DNA of 13,630 nt from contig JAUSHA010000001.1 in NCBI GenBank assembly GCA_030648815.1, positions 1-13,630 of the forward strand, read 5' to 3'. The position numbers were made by a program, and so were the translations under genes. Of the stretch, positions 1 through 5,757 are shown piece by piece. The notes below the pieces were generated by a model. That model saw only the letters and a program-made list of their open reading frames with translations, was not told the origin of the DNA and searched no databases. Each line of letters opens with the position of its first letter. Position 1 is the first letter of the stretch. The DNA comes from a bacterium (GTDB lineage: Bacteria > Patescibacteriota > Minisyncoccia > Minisyncoccales > MHMH01).

Positions 1-2
1 AA

Positions 3-116
3 CCAGGGAAGAGAAAGCAATGCCTCAACCCAGCCTGTAATAAATTCGTACCCGACGAAAAGGCCTTCTGCGAACATTGCGGCGGAAGTAACTTTGCGGC
101 GCCGATAAATCCTTAA
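3..116 (+). CDS. C-terminal end of a zinc-ribbon protein (5' partial)
   Basis: An open frame enters from the left edge and stops with TAA at 114-116, giving the last 37 residues of a protein. The fragment contains four cysteines spaced C-x4-C-x10-C-x2-C (residues 7, 12, 23 and 26 of the visible part), with the last pair in the context CEHCGG. This is a typical metal-binding zinc-ribbon knuckle. Only two bases separate its stop from the ATG of the next gene, so the two are probably co-transcribed. The bulk of the protein lies outside the window, so neither its function nor its length can be given. The zinc ribbon is seen directly; a role in the neighbouring secretion cluster would be a guess. 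Confidence 0.6.
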   Translation, partial: PGKRKQCLNPACNKFVPDEKAFCEHCGGSNFAAPINP

Positions 117-118
117 TA

Positions 119-577
119 ATGGTTGTAAAAAATATGCCAGACGATATTGAATTTCAAAATATTAAAAAGCAGTATCCGGAATTTTTTAAAGAATTCTCGG
201 ATAAATTAATGGAATTAATATCATCTGACGAAACCGCTTCCAAGATTTCGGACATTTGCCTTAAAAACGGAGTGAAAAACGACGAGACCGTTGAAGGCGT
301 TTCGTATCATATTATTTCTGTTTTATTGGGCGCACTGCGTCAAGAATTATTATCTAACGCCCTTGTGCTAAACTTAAAAATTGACGCTCTAGTGGCAAAA
401 AAGATTTATGAAGAAGCCAATCGTCTTATTTTTTCTTTAGCATCATCGCTTGAAACTCAAAAGCCGGCGCCAACGCCCGAACCCCCGCTCCCGCCCATAG
501 AAAAACCCGAAAAACCAGCGAAAGAAGAACCGCCGAGGCCGAGAGGCAAGGATGTTTACCATGAACCTATTGTGTAG
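119..577 (+). CDS. Hypothetical helical protein with proline-rich tail
   Basis: This is a 152-residue protein of a family I do not recognise. Residues about 6-110 are predicted mostly helical, acidic and amphipathic. Residues about 113-145 form a low-complexity tail rich in proline, glutamate and lysine, and the protein ends with a short motif around DVYHEPI. No signal peptide or membrane segment is visible, so it is likely cytoplasmic or a peripheral partner. The ATG at 119 lies two bases after the previous stop. A second in-frame ATG at 134 is an equally plausible start, and neither has a Shine-Dalgarno site. It sits upstream of the mini type IV secretion genes on the same strand. An accessory role there is inferred from position only. 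Confidence 0.6.
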   Translation: MVVKNMPDDIEFQNIKKQYPEFFKEFSDKLMELISSDETASKISDICLKNGVKNDETVEGVSYHIISVLLGALRQELLSNALVLNLKIDALVAKKIYEEANRLIFSLASSLETQKPAPTPEPPLPPIEKPEKPAKEEPPRPRGKDVYHEPIV

Positions 578-578
578 T

Positions 579-606
579 TTGTATATTGTATCTGGTATCT
601 TGTATG
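579..606 (+). repeat. Heptad repeat array, left arm of the four-helix-bundle cassette
   Basis: Four consecutive seven-base units related to TTGTATC occupy 579-585, 586-592, 593-599 and 600-606 (TTGTATA, TTGTATC, TGGTATC, TTGTATG). The last unit contains the ATG at 604 of the four-helix-bundle gene. The units are the reverse complement of the GATACAA units after the same gene, so the two arrays form an interrupted inverted repeat around it. Confidence 0.75.
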
Positions 607-984
607 GAAAATGAAAAACCTAAAATTAAATCCTTTACCGACTTGAATACTTGGCAAGAAGGACATAAATTAGTTTTGATGATTTACAAAATAACCGAGG
701 AGTTCCCTCAAAAAGAAACCTTCGGACTGATTAGTCAAATGAGGCGTTGCGCGGTCTCTGTTACCTCTAATATCGCCGAAGGTTTTAGCAGAAATACCGA
801 TAAAGATAAATATCAATTCTATTGCGTGGCGCAAGGATCATTAACTGAATTACAGAATCAATTATTGATTTCCCGAGATGTTAATTATTTAAACGAAGTT
901 AATTTTCAAGAAATTATCCAACAAACCATCGTAGCCAATAAGCTGATAAATGGCTTAAAACGGATAAAGACTATCCCATACTAG
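604..984 (+). CDS. Four-helix-bundle protein, S23/IVP family
   Basis: The product is 126 residues from the ATG at 604; a TTG at 586 would add six residues, but it lies inside the flanking repeat. The family pattern is clear: a start like FTDLNTWQ, then FPQKETFGL, QMRRCAVSVTSNIAEG and a GSLTEL helix. This is the fold of proteins encoded in intervening sequences of bacterial 23S rRNA; the Avd accessory protein of diversity-generating retroelements shares it. The molecular function of free-standing members is not well established. No rRNA or reverse transcriptase is nearby. Start codon (604-606) and stop codon (982-984) both fall inside complementary heptad arrays, so gene plus arrays look like one unit dropped between the unknown gene and the PrgI-like gene. 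Family call is firm; mobility is inference. Confidence 0.9.
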   Translation: MENEKPKIKSFTDLNTWQEGHKLVLMIYKITEEFPQKETFGLISQMRRCAVSVTSNIAEGFSRNTDKDKYQFYCVAQGSLTELQNQLLISRDVNYLNEVNFQEIIQQTIVANKLINGLKRIKTIPY

Positions 985-1018
985 ATACAAGATACAAGCT
1001 ACAAGATACAAAATACAC
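984..1018 (+). repeat. Heptad repeat array, right arm of the four-helix-bundle cassette
   Basis: Seven-base units related to GATACAA lie at 984-990, 991-997, 998-1004 (GCTACAA), 1005-1011 and 1012-1018 (AATACAC). A degenerate unit, CATACTA, may precede them at 977-983. The TAG stop of the enclosed gene (982-984) overlaps the array. The units are complementary to the TTGTATC units at 579-606, so the ends of the transcript could pair into an imperfect stem of roughly 28 bases. Confidence 0.75.
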
Positions 1019-1022
1019 GCCC

Positions 1023-1424
1023 ATGGACCAATTTACTATCCCACAATTTATTGAGGAGAAGGCCAAGGTGATAGGGCCGATGACTTTCCAGCAGTTTATC
1101 TATGTCGGGACTGCCGGAGCGATTTGTTTTGTTTTTTATTTCACCATACCTTTCTTTTTTTTCATTATGGTGGCGCTGGTCATTTTTTCTTTCGCCATAA
1201 TTCTGGCTTTCGGCAAATCGGGCGGCAGGCCTCTGCCCTTGGTTATTAAAAATGCTTTTGTTTTCAAACTGCGGCCGAAAATATATCTTTGGAAGAAAAA
1301 AGTAGGACCGCCTTTAAAATTAATCATGGCTAAAAAACCGGAAATCACGGCCATTAGAGAAAGCCCTGTGCCCACGGCGGTGGGGAAGAGCAAATTAAAA
1401 GACCTTTCTGATCAAGTACGCTGA
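1023..1424 (+). CDS. PrgI-family membrane protein (VirB3-like T4SS component)
   Basis: This 133-residue protein starts MDQFTIPQFIEEKAKVIGPM, the characteristic opening of PrgI-family proteins. Then comes a strongly hydrophobic stretch at about residues 26-64, enough for two membrane helices with a phenylalanine-rich middle. After it comes a conserved-looking basic segment around GRPLPLVIKNAF and KLRPKIYLWKK. The C-terminal 35 residues are a hydrophilic tail. PrgI proteins of Gram-positive conjugation systems play the part of VirB3, the small inner-membrane partner of the VirB4 ATPase. The position just before a TraC-like protein and VirB4 fits this. No Shine-Dalgarno site precedes the ATG, because the preceding bases belong to the heptad array. 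TGA is the stop. Confidence 0.82.
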   Translation: MDQFTIPQFIEEKAKVIGPMTFQQFIYVGTAGAICFVFYFTIPFFFFIMVALVIFSFAIILAFGKSGGRPLPLVIKNAFVFKLRPKIYLWKKKVGPPLKLIMAKKPEITAIRESPVPTAVGKSKLKDLSDQVR

Positions 1425-1499
1425 CGTTGAGTGTTTAACGTTTAAGATTAAGCGGTGCAACCTTAAACGTTAAACACCCAACACTAAACATCAAACATT
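1425..1499. repeat. Heptad-phased palindromic array (copy 1 of a dispersed repeat)
   Basis: The whole spacer between the PrgI-like and TraC-like genes is repeat. A perfect 16-base inverted repeat (GTGTTTAACGTTTAAG at 1431-1446 with its complement at 1462-1477) surrounds a 15-base loop. Both arms and the following bases run in seven-base steps: GTTTAAC and GTTTAAG on the left; CCTTAAA, CGTTAAA, CACCCAA, CACTAAA and CATCAAA at 1461-1495 on the right. The array ends four bases before the next ATG. The 41-base core 1434-1474 recurs, reverse-complemented, at 13353-13393 with two differences. No T-run follows the hairpin, so it is not a typical terminator. Confidence 0.8.
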
Positions 1500-2162
1500 A
1501 TGCCAAAGACCGCATCAACACAAGATTTTTTGGAGATAGATCAGATAAGAGAAGGGGTCGTCATCTTAAAAAACAAAGCCCTACGGGCCATTATGATGGT
1601 CTCTTCTTTGAATTTCGCCCTGAAATCAGACGAAGAACAGGCGTCTATTATCTATCAATTTCAAGAATTTTTAAATTCTTTGGATTTCCCTTTGCAGATC
1701 GTCATACAATCGCGCAGGCTGAATATAACTGGCTACATAGACGGCATTAAAGTATTGGAGTCAAAACAGCCCAATGAGCTGTTAAGGGCTCAAACAGAGG
1801 CATACCGAAAGTTTATTGAGGATGTTGTCTCCGGCGCGCCTCCTGCCGGCAGATACGGCGAAATTATGGCAAAAAACTTTTTTGTAGTGGTGCCCTTTAC
1901 TTTGGTGGAAACTAAAGGAGCTGACGGCAACCAGTTGTTGGGAGCGATAAAAATACCGGTTCTCACTGAAGAAAAATTTCAGATGGCCAAACAGCAATTA
2001 TGGCAAAGAATGGAATTTGTGGCTTTAGGTTTGAGAAGATGCGGACTTCAGGCCATGCCTTTAACTACCCCGGAAATTGTTGAGCTTTTTTGGAGCTTGC
2101 ATCATCCGAAACAAGCCGAGGTCGGATATTACCCCGAAGTCCCACCGGAGCTGGCAAAATAG
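1500..2162 (+). CDS. TraC/VirB4 N-terminal-domain protein
   Basis: The product is a soluble-looking 220-residue protein. Residues about 10-75 follow the pattern of the N-terminal domain of TraC/VirB4 conjugation ATPases: an acidic opening (DFLEIDQIREGVVIL), a segment like RAIMMVSSLNFAL, then a helix and a strand ending QIVIQSRRLNI. No Walker motifs are present. The next gene encodes a VirB4 ATPase with its own middle and motor domains, so the two together (about 820 residues) match one full-length VirB4/TraC. It probably docks to the PrgI-like protein or to the ATPase at the membrane. The reading frame is intact and differs from that of the next gene, with a repeat-filled 74-base spacer between them. 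This argues for a stable split rather than a sequencing frameshift. Assignment is by pattern and context. Confidence 0.72.
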   Translation: MPKTASTQDFLEIDQIREGVVILKNKALRAIMMVSSLNFALKSDEEQASIIYQFQEFLNSLDFPLQIVIQSRRLNITGYIDGIKVLESKQPNELLRAQTEAYRKFIEDVVSGAPPAGRYGEIMAKNFFVVVPFTLVETKGADGNQLLGAIKIPVLTEEKFQMAKQQLWQRMEFVALGLRRCGLQAMPLTTPEIVELFWSLHHPKQAEVGYYPEVPPELAK

Positions 2163-2236
2163 AGATTAGCGTCTAGTGAGTTAGAATTAAACACTGACTC
2201 ACTAAACGCTAGACGCTAATTCACTAAACGCTAAAT
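2163..2236. repeat. Heptad-phased palindromic array between TraC-N and VirB4 genes
   Basis: This spacer holds a perfect 12-base inverted repeat, ATTAGCGTCTAG at 2165-2176 with its complement at 2209-2220. Inside it, GTGAGT (2176-2181) pairs with ACTCAC (2197-2202). The right arm carries about one extra unit (TAAACG, 2203-2208) that bulges out. The right side steps through units such as AAACGCT, AGACGCT and again AAACGCT at 2228-2234. It has the same architecture as the array at 1425-1499 but a different unit sequence. It reaches to within two bases of the VirB4 ATG. Confidence 0.7.
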
Positions 2237-4039
2237 ATGAAACTATTTAAAAAACGAAAAAAAGAAGATATCCCTGAGGATAAAATATTCGAAACTGAAG
2301 CTATTAGGGCGGTGGATATTGTTGCGCCGGCTTCAATTGAAATAAAAACGGGCAACTTAAAATTAAGCGAGAGATTCGCCCGCTCTTATTTTATTTTCTC
2401 CTATCCTCGATACATTACAGCCGGCTGGTTCTCTCCCATCATCAACTTAGACATTCCGATGGACATCTCTTTCTTCATTCATCCGATTGAGGCTGGCTTG
2501 ATTTTAAAACAATTACGGAGAAGAGTGACCGAAATCCAAGCCGAGCTCATGGAAAGAGAATCAAAGGGCCTGGTGAGAGATCCGGCGCTGGAAACCGCCT
2601 ATCGGGATATTGAGGAATTAAGAGATCGGCTTCAAACTGCCCAAGAAAGAATGTTTCGGCTGGGACTTTATCTCACGGTTTATGCTGACGAAGAAAAAGA
2701 ACTGGACGGCATTGAAACCACCTTGAGGTCAATGCTGGAATCAAAATTAATATACATTAAGCCATCTCTCTACCAGCAAAAAGAGGGGTTTACTTCCACA
2801 TCTCCTTATGGATTAGACCAGCTTGATGTTAATGTCCCCATGAATACCGGCCCCTTATCCAGTATCTTCCCTTTTGTCTCTTTTGACTTGAGCTCCAACG
2901 AAGGCATTCTTTACGGCATAAACCAGCATAACAATTCTTTAGTTTTGTTTGACAGGTTTTCCATGCCTAACGCCAATATGGTAATTTTTGCTCAATCCGG
3001 TTCGGGCAAGAGTTATTTCGTCAAAATAGAAATTCTCCGATCTTTGATGCTGGGCACCGACGTCATTGTCGTTGATCCTGAAAACGAATATGAGCTTTTG
3101 TCAGAAGCCGTGGGCGGTTCCTATTTTAAAATGTCTTTGGCCAGTCCGCACCACATCAATCCTTTTGATTTACCGATTGCCAGGGAAGATGAAAAACCCG
3201 AAGACGTCTTGAGATCAAATATTATCAATTTAATAGGATTAATGCGCTTAATGATGGGCGGATTAACTCCGGAAGAAGACGCTATTATGGATAGGGCCAT
3301 TACCGAGACATATGCGGCTAAAGACATTACGCCTGCGTCAGATTTCTCTCAAGCTGAACCGCCTTTAATGTCCGACCTGGAACAGGTCCTGGGCACAATG
3401 GAAGGGACTGAATCTTTAGTCAGGCGGGTAAGAAAATACACCAAGGGAACTTACGCTAATTTTTTCAATAAGCCGTCAACCGTAAAGATGGGCAATACCT
3501 TCGTGGCTTTTGGCATCAGGGATATGGAAGAGGGCTTGCGTCCCATGGCTATGTATATCATCACCCGCTATATCTGGAATAAAATAAAATCGGAATTGAA
3601 AAAGAGGATACTGGTAGTTGACGAGGCCTGGTGGCTAATGCATTCCGAAGATGGAGCGTCTTTCCTTTTTGGATTAGTAAAAAGAGCCAGAAAATACTGG
3701 CTCGGAGTGACCACTATCACTCAAGATGTTAATGATTTTATGAGATCGGAATACGGCCAGCCGATTATTGCTAATTCTTCGCTGCAATTTTTGATGAAGC
3801 AAAGCCCGTCCACTGCGGATGTTGTTCAAAAAACATTTATCTTAACCGACTGGGAAAAAGAATTATTAACGGGCGCCCAAGTGGGGGAGGGTCTTTTCTT
3901 TGCCGGACAAAAGCACGTTGCCTTGAAGGTTGTCGCCTCTGATGCCGAAAATCAATTTATAACCACATCCCCGGAAGAAGTAAAAAGGATAAAAGAGGCA
4001 AAAAAAATAGCCGAGGAGTCTAAAGAAGCCTCGGCTTAA
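2237..4039 (+). CDS. virB4: VirB4/TraC-like type IV secretion ATPase
   Basis: The 600-residue ATPase powers assembly or substrate handling in type IV secretion/conjugation machines at the cytoplasmic membrane. Residues about 40-210 form a VirB4-type middle domain, including a likely coiled coil at about 95-140. The AAA/HerA-like motor follows: Walker A at 253-259 (QSGSGKS, lysine 258), a VDPENEYELL segment at 279-288, Walker B at 458-463 (ILVVDE) followed by AWWLM, and TTITQDVNDF with the conserved glutamine at 496. The N-terminal domain found in full-length homologues is supplied by the preceding gene. The start codon lies just after a heptad array and has no Shine-Dalgarno site. The 3' end overlaps the convergent jag gene by 20 bases, with no terminator between them. 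No relaxase or coupling protein is visible here, so the exported substrate is unknown. Confidence 0.92.
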   Translation: MKLFKKRKKEDIPEDKIFETEAIRAVDIVAPASIEIKTGNLKLSERFARSYFIFSYPRYITAGWFSPIINLDIPMDISFFIHPIEAGLILKQLRRRVTEIQAELMERESKGLVRDPALETAYRDIEELRDRLQTAQERMFRLGLYLTVYADEEKELDGIETTLRSMLESKLIYIKPSLYQQKEGFTSTSPYGLDQLDVNVPMNTGPLSSIFPFVSFDLSSNEGILYGINQHNNSLVLFDRFSMPNANMVIFAQSGSGKSYFVKIEILRSLMLGTDVIVVDPENEYELLSEAVGGSYFKMSLASPHHINPFDLPIAREDEKPEDVLRSNIINLIGLMRLMMGGLTPEEDAIMDRAITETYAAKDITPASDFSQAEPPLMSDLEQVLGTMEGTESLVRRVRKYTKGTYANFFNKPSTVKMGNTFVAFGIRDMEEGLRPMAMYIITRYIWNKIKSELKKRILVVDEAWWLMHSEDGASFLFGLVKRARKYWLGVTTITQDVNDFMRSEYGQPIIANSSLQFLMKQSPSTADVVQKTFILTDWEKELLTGAQVGEGLFFAGQKHVALKVVASDAENQFITTSPEEVKRIKEAKKIAEESKEASA

Positions 4040-4490
4040 TGGCCACCATTCTCTCCGGCTCAAATCCTACGCTTTCGGTAATGATATCCTGCCGGCCGGC
4101 CAATTCCACATGGATAACCCTTCTGTCATAAGCCGACATCGGCGGCAGATATTTTTCTTTTTTAATCAAAGACACTTCGTCAGCAGTTGATTTGGCCATC
4201 TCTTTCAGATAATCTGTTTTTTTCTTTTTATAGTCGTTGATGTCCAAGTCAATGTAAAAACGGGCTTCCGAGGCGATCTTCTTTTGCAAAACCAGCTTCA
4301 AAAGACGCTGAACTTCCATGAGCGTTTGTCCGCCCTCTCCGATCAAAACCTGGGGGTCTTCCATTTTTAAATTAATGGGGATGGTTGAATCCTGCGGTGT
4401 TTTTATCTCTATGGCCTCAACAATAATACCGGTCTTGCCGAAGAATTCCCCGATAATTTCTTGAATTTTTTTAATATTAGATTGCGCCAT
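4020..4490 (-). CDS. jag: Jag/KhpB (EloR) RNA-binding protein, KH-R3H
   Basis: This 156-residue protein has the usual two RNA-binding modules. A KH domain at about residues 20-85 has the loop GEGG at 51-54 (a GxxG variant). An R3H domain at about 90-156 has the R-x3-H signature at arginine 123 and histidine 127 in YDRRVIHVEL, and the protein ends with a PER..AIKPR motif. Jag-family proteins bind RNA and, in Gram-positive bacteria, influence cell elongation and wall synthesis. The long Jag N-terminal domain seen in Firmicutes is absent, as in other compact forms. The gene overlaps the end of yidC by 14 bases, so translation is probably coupled, and it is the last gene of the rpmH-rnpA-yidC-jag operon. 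Its 3' end overlaps virB4 convergently. Confidence 0.9.
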   Translation of the reverse strand: MAQSNIKKIQEIIGEFFGKTGIIVEAIEIKTPQDSTIPINLKMEDPQVLIGEGGQTLMEVQRLLKLVLQKKIASEARFYIDLDINDYKKKKTDYLKEMAKSTADEVSLIKKEKYLPPMSAYDRRVIHVELAGRQDIITESVGFEPERMVAIKPRLL

Positions 4491-5163
4491 GTTTCTGATT
4501 TCTTAGTGTAATATATTGCTGAAAAATTGTAAAGAGCGTTGTCGTCAGCCAATAGAGAGCGATGGCCGAAGGCATGCTCCAGAGAATAAATACCGTAAAG
4601 GCAGGGAAAAAATAGAGCATTTGTTTTTGCATCATACTTGAAAAGTCGGGCTTCCCTTTTTCCGCAGGGGCTTGCCCCGAGCCGTGTCGAGGGGTCATCA
4701 TTTTTGCTTGCCAGAATTGAGTAGCTCCCGTGAGTATGACTAAAATAACCGATGCTTCCGTTAAATTTATCATTCCCAGAAAGGTTGTATCAACTCCGCT
4801 CATTTTCTTAACGCCGTCGCCAAAAACCTTAAAAAGAGCGAATAAAATTGGCAGTTGAACCAGTAAAAGCAAAAGCCCCGAGAAGGGATTAATCTTTTCT
4901 TTTTTATAAAGGTCCATCACCTCTTTTGCCTGCCTATTCTTGTCGTCTTTAAACTTCTCTTGAAGCTCTTTAATTTTGGGCTGGAGGTCTTGGAGGGCTT
5001 TCTGCGATTTAATGCCCTTGGCGCTTAGGGGATATAATACAAATTTAATTAAGACCGTCAGAGTAATCACGGCCATGCCGAAATCATGCCCTGGCAGATA
5101 TTTGTATATTAAAATTAGCGCATCAAGCAGGGGCTGATAGAATACTGCATTAAAAAATGCCAT
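4477..5163 (-). CDS. yidC: Membrane protein insertase YidC/Oxa1 family
   Basis: The 228-residue protein inserts membrane proteins into the cytoplasmic membrane, alone or with SecYEG. It is a short Oxa1/SpoIIIJ-type form without the large periplasmic domain of proteobacterial YidC. Membrane segments lie at about residues 12-47, 94-113, 134-153 and 185-220. A charged cytoplasmic hairpin (55-90) is rich in lysine and glutamate, as expected. The groove position that is usually arginine in the first core helix appears to be lysine 40 (context TVLIKFVLYPL). Before the last helices a hydrophilic loop (about 157-175) is encoded by a GC-rich palindromic stretch at 4667-4694 that may be an inserted repeat. 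Gene order is five bases after rnpA and overlapping jag; the yidD gene often found here in other bacteria is absent. Confidence 0.93.
   Translation of the reverse strand: MAFFNAVFYQPLLDALILIYKYLPGHDFGMAVITLTVLIKFVLYPLSAKGIKSQKALQDLQPKIKELQEKFKDDKNRQAKEVMDLYKKEKINPFSGLLLLLVQLPILFALFKVFGDGVKKMSGVDTTFLGMINLTEASVILVILTGATQFWQAKMMTPRHGSGQAPAEKGKPDFSSMMQKQMLYFFPAFTVFILWSMPSAIALYWLTTTLFTIFQQYITLRNQKHGAI
4667..4694. repeat. GC-rich palindromic stretch inside yidC
   Basis: Two small palindromes follow each other within the yidC reading frame: GGGGCTTGCCCC at 4667-4678, then CCCCGA at 4675-4680 facing TCGAGGGG at 4687-4694 around a six-base loop. The stretch is much more GC-rich than its surroundings. 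It encodes part of a hydrophilic loop between membrane helices (context PRHGSGQAP), where extra residues would be tolerated. It resembles a palindromic repeat element inserted in frame, but only one copy is visible here. Confidence 0.4.
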
Positions 5164-5168
5164 AAGAT

Positions 5169-5507
5169 TTAATTTAGTAATTTAGCTTTATAAATAAGCG
5201 CTCGCATACTTTCTGCCGCGCCCTTGAGATCTCTGTCTGCCGCTTTTTGGACTACCACCACCGCATCAAATCCCACGGCAATGCGCGGCAACTCCTGCTG
5301 GACAACATCCCTTAATATCCTTTTGATCTTATTCCGGCGCGTGGCCTTACCAACGCTTTTTTTGCTTATAATAAAAGCAAACCGGCTGGCTGATAAGTTA
5401 TTATTAGTTAGCTTGAGAAATAAGAAGCCCTCTCTAAATCCTTTCCCGCCGCTAAAAACCCTCTCAATTTCCTTGGTGTTTTTAAGACGATTTTCTTTGG
5501 GCAACAT
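5169..5507 (-). CDS. rnpA: Ribonuclease P protein component
   Basis: The 112-residue basic protein assists the RNase P RNA in maturing the 5' ends of tRNAs. It starts MLPKENRLKNTKEIERVFSGG, which is typical of the family. The RNR signature is present as SVGKATRRNKIKRILRD at about residues 51-67. Its length is normal for bacterial RnpA. It starts five bases after the rpmH stop and ends five bases before the yidC start, so it belongs to one tight operon read away from dnaA. There is no Shine-Dalgarno site; translation probably relies on coupling to rpmH. Confidence 0.94.
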   Translation of the reverse strand: MLPKENRLKNTKEIERVFSGGKGFREGFLFLKLTNNNLSASRFAFIISKKSVGKATRRNKIKRILRDVVQQELPRIAVGFDAVVVVQKAADRDLKGAAESMRALIYKAKLLN

Positions 5508-5512
5508 GATGT

Positions 5513-5647
5513 TTATACCGCCAACCTTCGTCTTTTTTTATTCCTCCGTCTGGATAAAATCCTCCTCCCGTTCGAGGTTTTCTGCCTGATCATGAAGCCA
5601 TGGGTCCTTCTCCTTTTTTTCTTTTTGGGCTGATAAGTAAATGACAT
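5513..5647 (-). CDS. rpmH: 50S ribosomal protein L34
   Basis: This 44-codon gene is easily missed because of its size. It reads MSFTYQPKKKKRRRTHGF from the ATG at 5647, followed by GRRILSRRR and a basic end. This is the L34 pattern: TYQP, a basic run, HGF, GR..L..RR. L34 is a small, arginine- and lysine-rich protein of the large ribosomal subunit. The common bacterial rpmH-rnpA order beside a divergent dnaA further supports the call. The rpmH stop is five bases before the rnpA start. A plausible -10 box lies eight bases before the ATG, so the transcript may be leaderless or nearly so. Homologues often read KR.HGF where this has RRTHGF, an ordinary variation. Confidence 0.95.
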   Translation of the reverse strand: MSFTYQPKKKKRRRTHGFMIRQKTSNGRRILSRRRNKKRRRLAV

Positions 5648-5655
5648 ATAATCAT

Positions 5656-5684
5656 ATGTTAACAGGTTTTACCCAACTTATCAA
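5656..5684 (-). promoter_or_regulatory. Putative rpmH operon promoter, -35 inside a DnaA-box-like site
   Basis: On the minus strand TTGATA (5679-5684) and TAACAT (5656-5661) are separated by 17 bases, with the -10 box eight bases before the rpmH ATG. The -35 falls within TTATCAACA at 5678-5686 (plus strand), which differs from the DnaA box consensus TTATCCACA at one base. DnaA could therefore compete with RNA polymerase here. The match is moderate and untested. Confidence 0.45.
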
Positions 5685-5719
5685 CAGCGAACGATTATTC
5701 AAGCTCGTTTCCCCATTAG

Positions 5720-5748
5720 TTGACATATAATATGGTGGACCCGATAAT
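5720..5748 (+). promoter_or_regulatory. dnaA promoter
   Basis: TTGACA at 5720-5725 and GATAAT at 5743-5748 have a 17-base spacer, a near-consensus sigma-70 pair. The -10 box ends nine bases before the dnaA ATG at 5758, so transcription should start within a few bases of the start codon, leaving no room for a Shine-Dalgarno site. Confidence 0.7.
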
Positions 5749-5757
5749 GAATGTAGT

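Noticed and set aside
604..984. Avd gene of a diversity-generating retroelement
   Set aside because: The fold family is shared, but there is no reverse transcriptase, template repeat or variable target gene in the window.
604..984. Intervening sequence inside a 23S rRNA gene
   Set aside because: The flanking DNA codes for protein on both sides and shows no rRNA sequence.
984..1018. Tandem repeats as a CRISPR array
   Set aside because: Units are only seven bases long and contiguous, without spacers, and no cas genes are nearby.
1431..1477. Intrinsic terminator between the PrgI-like and TraC-N genes
   Set aside because: The stem is strong but no T-run follows; the downstream bases continue the heptad pattern, and the genes should be co-transcribed.
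1500..4039. A single virB4 gene broken by a frameshift (pseudogene)
   Set aside because: Both parts have intact starts and stops, lie in different frames and are separated by a structured 74-base spacer; a stable split is more likely.
5224..5589. Plus-strand open frame opposite rnpA and rpmH
   Set aside because: It lies antisense to two well-recognised genes and its translation shows no family features.
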